Source: Chloroflexota bacterium (GTDB lineage: Bacteria; Chloroflexota; Limnocylindria; Limnocylindrales; CSP1-4). From it: a stretch of 5,747 bases of DNA. The translations under genes were made by a program, and so were the position numbers. The stretch spans positions 1-5,747 of the forward strand of contig PMIQ01000067.1 in assembly GCA_003157175.1 (NCBI GenBank). Reading direction: 5' to 3'. Below the pieces are notes generated by a model, which was not told the DNA's origin, searched no databases, and worked only from the letters and a program-made list of their open reading frames with translations. Shown in pieces: positions 1 through 4,823 of the stretch (its first letter is position 1; each line of letters begins with the position of its first letter).

Positions 1-361
1 CTCCGAACCCGGCCTCGGGCGCGACCTGCGCCAGCTCGCGGAAGTTGGACTGGCGAAAGACGGCTCGATCGCCGAAGCGCGCCAGACGTCGTCGAGCCCT
101 GGCGATGGCCGCCCCGTCGGCGTCGAGGCCGAGGAGGCGGCCATCAGGAGCGCTGGACTCCAGGATCCGCTCGGCATGGCCGGCTCCACCGAGGGTGGCG
201 TCGATTTGGAGGCTGTCGGCGTTGGCGGCGAGTGTGTCAAGTACCTCGTCCACCATCACCGGCAGGTGCCCTACCTCCCTTTCGGCGCCCCCCTCGGGAG
301 AGCATTCGACGGACTCGTCGTCGCGAGCCGACCCGAGCGGATCCCGGAAGTTGCCATTCAT
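1..361 (-). CDS. rsmH: 16S rRNA (cytosine(1402)-N(4))-methyltransferase RsmH, N-terminal part (cut by window edge)
   Basis: RsmH (MraW) uses S-adenosylmethionine to methylate N4 of C1402 in the 16S rRNA decoding site. About 120 codons are visible on the minus strand and the reading frame stays open to position 1. The family's N-terminal signature HLPVMVDEVL is at residues 32-41. The glycine-rich SAM-binding motif DATLGGAGH is at 54-62, and the acidic ribose-binding strand GLDAD at 78-82. ATG at 361-359 is the only in-frame start before the signature, so the protein has about 25 more N-terminal residues than usual, and they are acidic and low in complexity. The start lies 2 bp after the mraZ stop and has no clear ribosome binding site, which suggests translational coupling. 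The mraZ-rsmH order is the classic head of the dcw cluster, so ftsL and a penicillin-binding protein gene probably follow outside the window. Identity is confident. Confidence 0.95.
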   Translation of the reverse strand, partial: MNGNFRDPLGSARDDESVECSPEGGAEREVGHLPVMVDEVLDTLAANADSLQIDATLGGAGHAERILESSAPDGRLLGLDADGAAIARARRRLARFGDRAVFRQSNFRELAQVAPEAGFG

Positions 362-363
362 CG

Positions 364-792
364 TTAGATGCCCAACCCGGTCAGGTGCGAGGCGAGCGCG
401 TCGGCCGAGTTGACGGCCTGCTGCGACTTCGCCCACCGACCCGGGTCCCAGATCTCGACGTGATCTCTCGCGCCGACCACAACGGCGTCCGCGCCGACCC
501 CGGACCACTCTTTGATCGCCGCCGGCAGCAGGATCCGGCCCTGCTGGTCGGTTTCGACCTCGAAGGAACCGGAGAATAGGAATCGCGAGAAGGCCCGAGC
601 GCGTTCGTCTGAGATCGGCAGCTTTGAAACCTTCTCGGCCAGATCTTCGAACGAAGACCTGGGGAAGATCGCGGCGCAGCCGTCCACCCAGCGGGCAAGC
701 ATCGCGCCCTCGCCCAATGGCGCGCGGAACCGAATCGGGATGGCAACCCGACCCTTGGAGTCCACCGAGTGCCTGTATTCGCCGGTGAACAT
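364..792 (-). CDS. mraZ: Transcriptional regulator MraZ
   Basis: MraZ is a DNA-binding protein of the AbrB/SpoVT swapped-hairpin fold that forms a ring-shaped oligomer and regulates its own dcw operon. The 142-residue product has the normal family length. It starts with the typical MFTGEYRHSVDSKGR, and the two internal repeats carry the diagnostic DxxGR motifs at residues 11-15 (DSKGR) and 82-86 (DQQGR). ATG at 792-790 is chosen because it gives the family N-terminus. The ribosome binding site is weak, only an AGGCGA-like stretch about 7 nt upstream. The stop is TAA at 366-364, 2 bp before rsmH. An operator-like array of 10-bp repeats and a strong promoter lie upstream (921-995), which fits autorepression. 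Identity is very confident. Confidence 0.97.
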   Translation of the reverse strand: MFTGEYRHSVDSKGRVAIPIRFRAPLGEGAMLARWVDGCAAIFPRSSFEDLAEKVSKLPISDERARAFSRFLFSGSFEVETDQQGRILLPAAIKEWSGVGADAVVVGARDHVEIWDPGRWAKSQQAVNSADALASHLTGLGI

Positions 793-920
793 CGATCCGT
801 CGCCTGCTCGTCTGTCCGCGGAACGCCGCGTCTCCGTTGTGGCCGGTGGCTCGTGGATGCGGGCCCCATTCGGCGCCCCGATCGGGTTCCGTCCCCACCT
901 GGTGGGTCTGTTCTAGGGCA
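793..920 (-). other. Untranslated leader of the mraZ operon with two perfect palindromes
   Basis: This stretch lies between the operator repeats and the mraZ start and holds no plausible reading frame on the minus strand. It contains two perfect inverted repeats. CCCGATCGGG is at 877-886. CCCACC-T-GGTGGG is at 894-906, with one central base. They could form RNA structure in the leader or be protein-binding sites. The leader length assumes transcription starts near 961, as predicted from the -10 box. No terminator-like T run is visible, so attenuation is not supported. Confidence 0.5.
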
Positions 921-960
921 ATGCCTTCACTCTTTACCACCAACCACCACAATTCGCCAC
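921..960 (-). promoter_or_regulatory. MraZ-box-like operator: four direct repeats at 10-bp spacing
   Basis: Read on the minus strand, GTGGCG (from 960), GTGGTG (from 950), GTGGTA (from 940) and GTGAAG (from 930) each begin exactly 10 bp after the previous one. MraZ proteins are known to bind short direct repeats of the TGGG/GTGG type with one helical turn between copies, usually in front of mraZ itself. Position, strand, phasing and core all fit that model. The fourth copy is degenerate after GTG. The array begins about where transcription should start, immediately downstream of the -10 box, so a bound MraZ ring would block initiation or early elongation. The assignment combines the visible repeat with family knowledge; binding is inferred. 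Confidence 0.8.
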
Positions 961-967
961 TTGGCGG

Positions 968-995
968 ATCATACACCCGCCCGGACACACGTCAA
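968..995 (-). promoter_or_regulatory. Sigma70-type promoter of the mraZ operon
   Basis: On the minus strand TTGACG (995-990) is separated by 16 bp from TATGAT (973-968). Each hexamer differs from the housekeeping consensus at one position. The predicted start site is near 961, directly before the MraZ-box repeats. It is the strongest promoter match in the window and faces the dcw genes. Confidence 0.78.
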
Positions 996-1110
996 CGAGC
1001 GTTCCTCAAAGGCCCGCAGGGCGAGGCCACCCCAAGCGCCCGGCCGGCGGAAGGGCGCCGCGCACGCCACAATTCGCGCGTCGGTTGCCGCGGCGGCGAT
1101 TGCAGAACGC

Positions 1111-1115
1111 GGAGG
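1111..1115 (+). promoter_or_regulatory. Perfect Shine-Dalgarno GGAGG that decides an ACG start
   Basis: GGAGG at 1111-1115 is followed after 6 nt by ACG at 1122-1124. That codon opens the homologous reading frame just where the family has its initiator methionine. The ideal spacing is the main argument for the unusual start. No ATG, GTG or TTG is in frame close to it. Confidence 0.65.
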
Positions 1116-1121
1116 CGTCCG

Positions 1122-1424
1122 ACGCGCATCCTGGCCATCGAGCGGCCGGTCCCCGGCGTGGTCGACAGTCGATTCACGTCGCAGCTGTCGGCGGACGAGG
1201 CTCGTCGAGCGTGGGAGCTGCATCAGGCCGGATCAATCCGCGAACTCTTCTTTCGAGCGGACGAACCGGCAGCGGTGCTGATCCTTGAGTGCGGCGGCGT
1301 GGATGACGCCCGCAAGATCCTGGCGACGCTACCGATGGTGGCGGCCGAACTGATCGACTTCGAGGTGATCCCTCTGCGAGCCTATTCGGGCTTTGCCAGG
1401 CTGTTCGCTAGCGCGGGCTCGTAG
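1122..1424 (+). CDS. Small muconolactone delta-isomerase-like protein with apparent ACG start
   Basis: The product is about 100 residues in the dimeric alpha+beta (ferredoxin-like) style of the muconolactone delta-isomerase/YciI-related families. Homologs known to me only as hypothetical proteins usually begin close to MRILAIERPVPGV. Here the same block reads T/M-RILAIERPVPGV at residues 1-13. It is followed by EARRAWELHQAG (26-37), IRELFFR (39-45), AVLILEC (51-57) and a C-terminal IDFEVIPLRAYSGFARLF (78-95). The in-frame ATG at 837 is rejected because it would carry the mraZ promoter and operator as coding sequence. The only codon fitting both the family start and the GGAGG site is ACG at 1122. 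This may be a rare start, a mutated ATG or a sequence error. The substrate is unknown and a true isomerase role is not shown. The 3' end overlaps the convergent hemerythrin-like gene by 17 bp. Confidence 0.72.
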   Translation, partial: TRILAIERPVPGVVDSRFTSQLSADEARRAWELHQAGSIRELFFRADEPAAVLILECGGVDDARKILATLPMVAAELIDFEVIPLRAYSGFARLFASAGS

Positions 1425-1812
1425 CGCACGGGCGAACCATGCTGGTCGGTCCCGGGATGTAACGGGCGACCCAATCGGCGAGCTGGCACGAAAGACTCTC
1501 GGCCAGATCGGGCGTGGCTCCGCCCCGCTCAAACGACTGGCGGAAGCCGGCCATGATCCTGATCAGCTCTGCCCTGGCCATGCCGTTCCACTCGAGCGCC
1601 GGGCAGGTACCCCGCAGGCTGCAGTCCTCGTCCATCGAGAAGTGGCGAACGGAGTAGTTGCCGAATTCGCGCAGGGCCCGTTCCACGACTGGCCGCTCGC
1701 TGCCCCGCTCGATAGTTGCAACCAGCGCGGCAGCCCGCTCGACGAGCGACCGGTGCTGGGCATCGAGAAGCGGAGCGCCCGTCTCCATGCCCGATTGCCA
1801 ACCGATCGTCAT
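1408..1812 (-). CDS. Hemerythrin-like protein lacking most iron ligands
   Basis: This 134-residue protein matches the bacteriohemerythrin pattern: W5, LLDAQHRSL at 15-23, a Tyr-x3-HF motif at 53-58 and a final WVARYI helix at 114-119. Hemerythrins carry an oxygen-binding di-iron site in a four-helix bundle. By motif alignment only H20, H57 and D61 (in the Glu position) remain of the seven ligands. The helix C histidines appear as N76 and R80, the helix D histidine as Y118, and the last aspartate as T123. The protein also has four cysteines, C64, C70, C109 and C129. ATG at 1812 is supported by AGGAG at 1825-1821, 8 nt upstream. It is probably a single-gene transcript, convergent with the isomerase-like gene. 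It may be a non-oxygen-binding descendant, or bind a different cofactor. The fold is fairly sure, the function unknown. Confidence 0.75.
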   Translation of the reverse strand: MTIGWQSGMETGAPLLDAQHRSLVERAAALVATIERGSERPVVERALREFGNYSVRHFSMDEDCSLRGTCPALEWNGMARAELIRIMAGFRQSFERGGATPDLAESLSCQLADWVARYIPGPTSMVRPCATSPR

Positions 1813-1995
1813 CGCCGCGACTCCTGTCGTCGCCCGGCGGACGAGCCGGGCTCGCCCCTATCTTGCGCGTTCGAGGCCTTGCCGTCGCCAGTGCCATAGG
1901 GCCCGCCCGGCGCGGTACCCCCTCGCAGCCGCCCAATTCGACCGGGTAGGTCCGAGCGCGATCGCCGGGCAGACGGAACGACCGGCCTCAGGCGG

Positions 1996-2021
1996 CCCGG
2001 CGGTGCCGGTCGACCGCCGGG
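1996..2021. other. Perfect 9-bp inverted repeat with 8-nt loop
   Basis: CCCGGCGGT at 1996-2004 pairs exactly with ACCGCCGGG at 2013-2021. The loop region itself belongs to a second perfect palindrome, CGGTCGACCG at 2007-2016. There is no T run on either side, so a classic intrinsic terminator is not supported. It could be a protein-binding site, an RNA hairpin or a factor-assisted terminator. Confidence 0.5.
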
Positions 2022-2246
2022 TCCAGGTCGTTCGCCGGTTTGCGGCGGCGCTCCGATAGGAATCTGGTGCGTCGGCGCGACGCCCCGGCCAGTCGGAGAC
2101 GGTTACTGCCGTAGGTTTCGGCGATTCCGGCCCGCTCCTGAGCCGTTCGATCCAGCGCTGGCGTGCCGGAGCCCGGCGGCGCGGCATATTGAGGTTCGAC
2201 CGACGAGGCGGCCGCAATCGTGGAGCGACCTGAGGCGAAGGACCGC

Positions 2247-2272
2247 GGGGCGCCGGGCTACTCAGGCGCTCC
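2247..2272 (-). terminator. GC-rich hairpin after the LysM gene, possible terminator
   Basis: GGGGCGCC at 2247-2254 and GGCGCTCC at 2265-2272 form an 8-bp stem with one G-T wobble and a 10-nt loop. The stem begins 8 nt after the stop codon of the minus-strand LysM gene. The minus-strand sequence after the stem is not T-rich, so termination would be imperfect or factor-dependent. Confidence 0.45.
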
Positions 2273-2280
2273 TTGTCGCG

Positions 2281-3294
2281 TCAGCGCGTCGGCGGCGGAA
2301 TCTTCAGCTTGTCGCCCGGGTGGATGCCGGACCTGGCCCAGGCGTTCAGCGCGTAGATCTTGTTGATATCGACCCCAAAGAATCGCGCGACGTTCGGGAG
2401 ACTGTCCGCCACCTTGGATCCGTTTCCGCTCGGGCCCGGCCCTCTGACGGTGTAGATGTAGCAGTTGGTCTGGCCCGGACAGGGCACCACCAGATTCATT
2501 CGGGACGCGGTCGCGCCGGGGGGCCAGGTCGCGGACGGGACCGGCGTGGGCGCGAGCGTAGGGCTGGGCGACGCCGACGGCGGGGCCGTCGGGGCAGGTG
2601 TGTCGGTCGGCGTCGGCACGGCCGTCAGCGTGGGTGCGGCCGTGGGCGTCCCGCTGGCACTGGTCGCCGCCACAGGGGAGGCTGCGCTAGGGTTTGCGCC
2701 GCTCGAGGAGCCGGGCAGGACCCCCAGCATCACGGCAATGAGCACGGCACCGGCAAGCGCGACCAGCGCGAGGCCGGCGATGGTCAGGTAGGGCATCCCC
2801 GAACGTGGCTTGGCCTCGGCGGCAGCCGTCGCCGATTCCTCGGCCAGCAGGGTCCCTCGCATGTACCGAGGGCAGCTGACGTGGACGCGCTGCAGGCAAA
2901 CGAGCTCTTGCTGCCGCAGCGAGAGCGGCAGCGGGTCGCCGAAGGCGGCGCAGCGATGAGTGGGGACGGCCTCCCCGCCAGGCTCGAAGAGCTTGCCATC
3001 CGGGCCGATGCTCCGCAGGAACTTGCAGACAACCGGGGCGTTGGCGCCGGAAGCCGTGTCGGCCCAGCCTGTGAAGGCGTCCGATTGGTCGAGGTCCTCG
3101 GACGAGGTGCCCTGCGTCGCGGCCCCGATCAGGTCCGATTCGCCGCTGCCTTTCGGCACGGCCATCAGGAGAGGATCGCCGCCGCCGACGCTACCCCTGC
3201 CCGCCCCGCGTCCGCGCCCGAGCCTCGGCCCGTCTTGATCGGGCAGAACTTGATCGTCCCGCCCGTCGCCGTTGGACCCTCCGCGTGCGTCCAC
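2281..3294 (-). CDS. Membrane-anchored LysM protein with Cys-rich N-terminal domain
   Basis: This is a 337-residue protein in four parts. Residues 1-86 are Gly/Asp/Ser-rich and look disordered. A Cys/His block at 88-145 has C90, H113, C115, C133 and C141 and ends in CPRYMRG; its spacing suggests a metal or Fe-S site, which is inference. One membrane helix spans about 167-193. A Pro/Ser/Thr-rich linker (195-258) leads to a C-terminal LysM-like domain at 279-334 (YIYTV, VARFFGV, GIHPGDKLKIP), with an unusual Gly/Ser insertion after the first strand. C272 and C278 lie outside the membrane and could form a disulfide. LysM domains bind peptidoglycan or related glycans, so the protein probably links cytoplasm and envelope. 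GTG at 3294-3292 is chosen because AGGAG (3304-3300) sits 5 nt upstream. The internal ATG at residue 44 lacks such a site. I associate this layout with Chloroflexota. Confidence 0.85.
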   Translation of the reverse strand: MDARGGSNGDGRDDQVLPDQDGPRLGRGRGAGRGSVGGGDPLLMAVPKGSGESDLIGAATQGTSSEDLDQSDAFTGWADTASGANAPVVCKFLRSIGPDGKLFEPGGEAVPTHRCAAFGDPLPLSLRQQELVCLQRVHVSCPRYMRGTLLAEESATAAAEAKPRSGMPYLTIAGLALVALAGAVLIAVMLGVLPGSSSGANPSAASPVAATSASGTPTAAPTLTAVPTPTDTPAPTAPPSASPSPTLAPTPVPSATWPPGATASRMNLVVPCPGQTNCYIYTVRGPGPSGNGSKVADSLPNVARFFGVDINKIYALNAWARSGIHPGDKLKIPPPTR

Positions 3295-3374
3295 GCTCTC
3301 TCCTGACCATCGAGATCGACCCCGGCCACTCGGTCCGGACAGCCGCCGCCCGGCAGTCTAGTACCTTTCGACGC

Positions 3375-3404
3375 TTGCCGTAGCGGCAGATTCGATGCTA
3401 GCCT
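3375..3404 (+). promoter_or_regulatory. Possible promoter of the small Cys-containing gene
   Basis: TTGCCG at 3375-3380 and TAGCCT at 3399-3404 are separated by 18 bp and face the small gene at 3436. Both boxes are only moderate matches to the sigma70 consensus. A start near 3411 would place the palindrome CCTCCGGAGG (3411-3420) at the 5' end of the transcript. Confidence 0.3.
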
Positions 3405-3435
3405 GCCGTTCCTCCGGAGGTCCCGTACAGCTTTG

Positions 3436-3678
3436 ATGGCCCTGCCACAGCGCATCACCGAACTCTCGCCCGTCGCCGTCGCCGGGACGGCGCCACGGAT
3501 ACGCCGCTGCACCTTCCGGCGCCTGAGCCGCGTGGACATCGCAGGCCGAGCTACCTACGAGGTGAATTGCCTCTACCCCGACCGCCGGCTCCCGCTACCG
3601 CTGGGCGACCTCGACTCTAGTTCAGCCGTGTGCGCTCCGTGCCAGGCCGATCACGTGTTCAGACCCGACGAGGATTGA
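3436..3678 (+). CDS. Small hypothetical protein with Cys motif (possible zinc site)
   Basis: This is an 80-residue protein from ATG 3436; a TTG directly before it is the alternative start. I do not recognise a named family. The C-terminal half looks like real protein sequence: GRATYEVNCLYPDRRLPLPLG, then a C-A-P-C pair and an acidic FRPDED end. The cysteines at about 25, 44, 66 and 69 (the last two as CxxC) could bind zinc, but this is inference. Codons end mainly in G or C, like the confident genes, which supports coding. A GGAGG at 3416-3420 is 15 nt upstream of ATG, longer than usual, so the start is uncertain. It is divergent from the LysM gene, with 141 bp between the two starts, and convergent with rnpB. 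No signal peptide or membrane segment is seen. Confidence 0.65.
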   Translation: MALPQRITELSPVAVAGTAPRIRRCTFRRLSRVDIAGRATYEVNCLYPDRRLPLPLGDLDSSSAVCAPCQADHVFRPDED

Positions 3679-3751
3679 AGCGGCCCTGGACAGTCCTTCG
3701 GCCGGCCCTTTCAGGTGGGCAACGCGCCGTTCGTTGGGCTGACAGAATGGC

Positions 3752-4118
3752 GGCGAGCCGGCCTGTAAGCCGAGTTCTGTGCCGCGACCTGCGTCGCAGC
3801 GACGATCATCCATCTCTGGCCGCCGGTTACCCGACGGCTCAAGCGGCCGACCCGAGGACTGGGCAGCGCGACCTCTTCCGTTCGAGCGCCCGGTTGCCCG
3901 AACTCCCGAACCGCGTCCTCCTATTTGGCCTTGCTCCGAGCAGAGTTTGCCGCGTTTCACCCCGTTCTCGGGTTGCCCCGAGCCCGGCTACGTCTCTGTG
4001 GCACTGGTCCTCGCCTCACGGCGGACGGGCGTTACCCGCTACCCTGCGCTGAGGAGCTCGGACTTTCCTCGCGCCCCCGACCGAAGCCGGGAGCGCGCGA
4101 TCGTCCGGCCGACTCGCC
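3752..4118 (-). ncRNA. rnpB: RNase P RNA, bacterial type A
   Basis: This is the catalytic RNA that removes the 5' leader of precursor tRNAs. On the minus strand the hallmark GAGGAAAGTCCGAGCTCC is at 4070-4053. The conserved CAGTGCCACAG (4006-3996), GGGTGAAAC (3962-3954), AAATAGG and, near the 3' end, AGAACTCGGCTTACAGGCC follow in the canonical order. Helix P1 fixes both ends. GGCGAGTCGGCC at 4118-4107 pairs along 12 positions with GGCCGGCTCGCC at 3763-3752, with one T-G wobble. The resulting 367 nt is normal for the family. GGGTAACC near the 3' side fits the loop that pairs with the tRNA CCA end. The -10 box of its promoter lies 7 nt before the P1 start. A clear T-rich terminator was not found. 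Ends may be off by a few bases. Confidence 0.96.
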
Positions 4119-4125
4119 GGGCGGC

Positions 4126-4154
4126 ATTCTAGTCCAGCCGGCACGGTCGGCCAA
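4126..4154 (-). promoter_or_regulatory. Sigma70-type promoter of rnpB
   Basis: On the minus strand TTGGCC (4154-4149) and TAGAAT (4131-4126) are separated by 17 bp. TAGAAT matches the -10 consensus at five of six positions. It lies 7 nt before the 5' strand of helix P1 at 4118, the expected distance to the first RNA base. Confidence 0.75.
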
Positions 4155-4181
4155 ATCGGTCTCGAAATCGACGCGGAGGCG

Positions 4182-4739
4182 ATGGTGGACGCTGGACGGG
4201 AGCGCGACGTCGAGTCGACCCTGCCCCTGGTGCGCCGAGCCGGCCCAGCGGACGCCCGCGCCATGGCCGAGGTGCGGGTGCGGGGCTGGCAGGCTGCCTA
4301 CAGCGGCATCCTGCCGGACGACTTCCTGGCGGGCCTGACAGTTGCGGCCGGCGAAGCCGCATGGCGAGCCTGGCTCGAGGACGCAGAGGGTGGCCTGCCG
4401 GCCTGGGTCGCCGAACGCGCGGGCAAAGTCGCAGGCTTCGTGAGCAGCGGCCCACCACGGGACGATGACGTGCCACTCCCCGCCGCGGAGGTCTACGCCC
4501 TCTACGTGCTCCCCCAGTTGTGGCGCCACGGACTCGGGCGGGCCCTGCTGGAGACCGCCACCGAGTTCTGGCGTGCCCGTGGCGCGGAGACCACGGTCTT
4601 GTGGGTCTTCCGGGACAACGCGCCGGCTCGCGCCTTCTACGAGGCCCAGGGCTGGCAACCGGACGGCGGCCGCCAGGAGCTGGAGCTGGCCGGCGCATCC
4701 GCGATCGAGGTTCGATATCGCCTTCGAATCAGGGCTTGA
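4182..4739 (+). CDS. GNAT family N-acetyltransferase
   Basis: The 185-residue protein fits the GNAT fold, which transfers acetyl from acetyl-CoA to an amine. The N-terminal part has RRAGPADARAMAEVRVRGW (18-36) and AAYSGILPDDFLAGL (38-52), typical of small RimI-like members. Motif A is at 105-123: YALYVLPQLW followed by the acetyl-CoA pyrophosphate loop R-H-G-L-G-R-A (115-121). The motif B region has LWVFRDN (140-146) and ARAFYEAQGW (149-158), with Y153 in the usual general-acid position. GGAGG at 4175-4179 is only 2 nt before ATG 4182 but 5 nt before the in-frame GTG at 4185, so GTG could be the true start, one codon shorter. The substrate is unknown. The gene is divergent from rnpB and 84 bp ahead of the PPK2 gene on the same strand. 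The whole frame is intact. Confidence 0.9.
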   Translation: MVDAGRERDVESTLPLVRRAGPADARAMAEVRVRGWQAAYSGILPDDFLAGLTVAAGEAAWRAWLEDAEGGLPAWVAERAGKVAGFVSSGPPRDDDVPLPAAEVYALYVLPQLWRHGLGRALLETATEFWRARGAETTVLWVFRDNAPARAFYEAQGWQPDGGRQELELAGASAIEVRYRLRIRA

Positions 4740-4748
4740 GAAACGAAC

Positions 4749-4764
4749 CGAGCGCAGCCGCTCG
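4749..4764 (+). other. Small hairpin between the acetyltransferase and PPK2 genes
   Basis: CGAGCG (4749-4754) and CGCTCG (4759-4764) form a perfect 6-bp stem with a 4-nt loop, 9 nt after the acetyltransferase stop. No T run follows. It could be a weak terminator or an mRNA-processing structure; it leaves open whether the two genes are co-transcribed. Confidence 0.3.
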
Positions 4765-4811
4765 CGGCCGGCGGCATTACGATGCCCACTGAATCCCACG
4801 ATCGCAGCGGC

Positions 4812-4816
4812 AGGAG
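4812..4816 (+). promoter_or_regulatory. Ribosome binding site that sets the PPK2 start
   Basis: AGGAG at 4812-4816 lies 7 nt before ATG 4824. The in-frame ATG at 4782 has no such site, so the shorter protein is preferred. Confidence 0.75.
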
Positions 4817-4823
4817 CGCGGCA

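Larger units (their letters stand above)
1813..2280. other. 468-bp intergenic region without a convincing gene
   Basis: The region separates two minus-strand genes. It contains the ribosome binding site of the hemerythrin-like gene (AGGAG, 1825-1821), a perfect 9-bp hairpin at 1996-2021 and a terminator-like hairpin at 2247-2272. Open frames exist on both strands, as expected in GC-rich DNA. Their products are rich in Arg, Pro and Ala and show no family motif I recognise. One minus-strand frame, with ATG at 2187 and reading through to 1858, is the least implausible but lacks a clear Shine-Dalgarno site. I found no tRNA-like or known riboswitch-like signature. Confidence 0.5.

Noticed and set aside
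947..1077. Repeated 11-mer CCACAATTCGC at 947-957 and 1067-1077
   Set aside because: The first copy is part of the MraZ-box array; the second lacks the 10-bp phased neighbours, so it is not supported as a second operator.
837..1121. Upstream extension of the isomerase-like frame to ATG 837
   Set aside because: It would translate the mraZ operator and promoter, and its first 95 residues are Arg/Pro/Gly-rich with no family match; homology begins at RILAIERP.
2101..2160. T-loop-like GTTCGATCC in the gene-poor gap
   Set aside because: The flanking bases do not form a T stem and no acceptor, D or anticodon arm can be drawn.
1858..2217. Minus-strand open frame with TTG or ATG (2187) start in the 468-bp gap
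   Set aside because: Third-position G+C seems lower than in the confident genes, there is no Shine-Dalgarno site, and the composition (Arg, Ala, Pro, Thr, Trp) is typical of chance frames in GC-rich DNA.
2320..3306. 328-codon plus-strand frame opposite the LysM gene
   Set aside because: Its product is Gly/Arg-rich without motifs and mirrors the low-complexity coding of the LysM protein, which has clear domains and a ribosome binding site.
3679..3751. Terminator between rnpB and the small Cys gene
   Set aside because: Only a 5-bp stem (CAACG 3720-3724 with CGTTG 3732-3736) and short GGCC repeats are found, with no T run on either strand.
4736..4783. Promoter for PPK2 (TTGAGA near 4736, TACGAT near 4778)
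   Set aside because: The spacing between the boxes is 36 bp, far outside the usable range, and neither has a partner at the correct distance.
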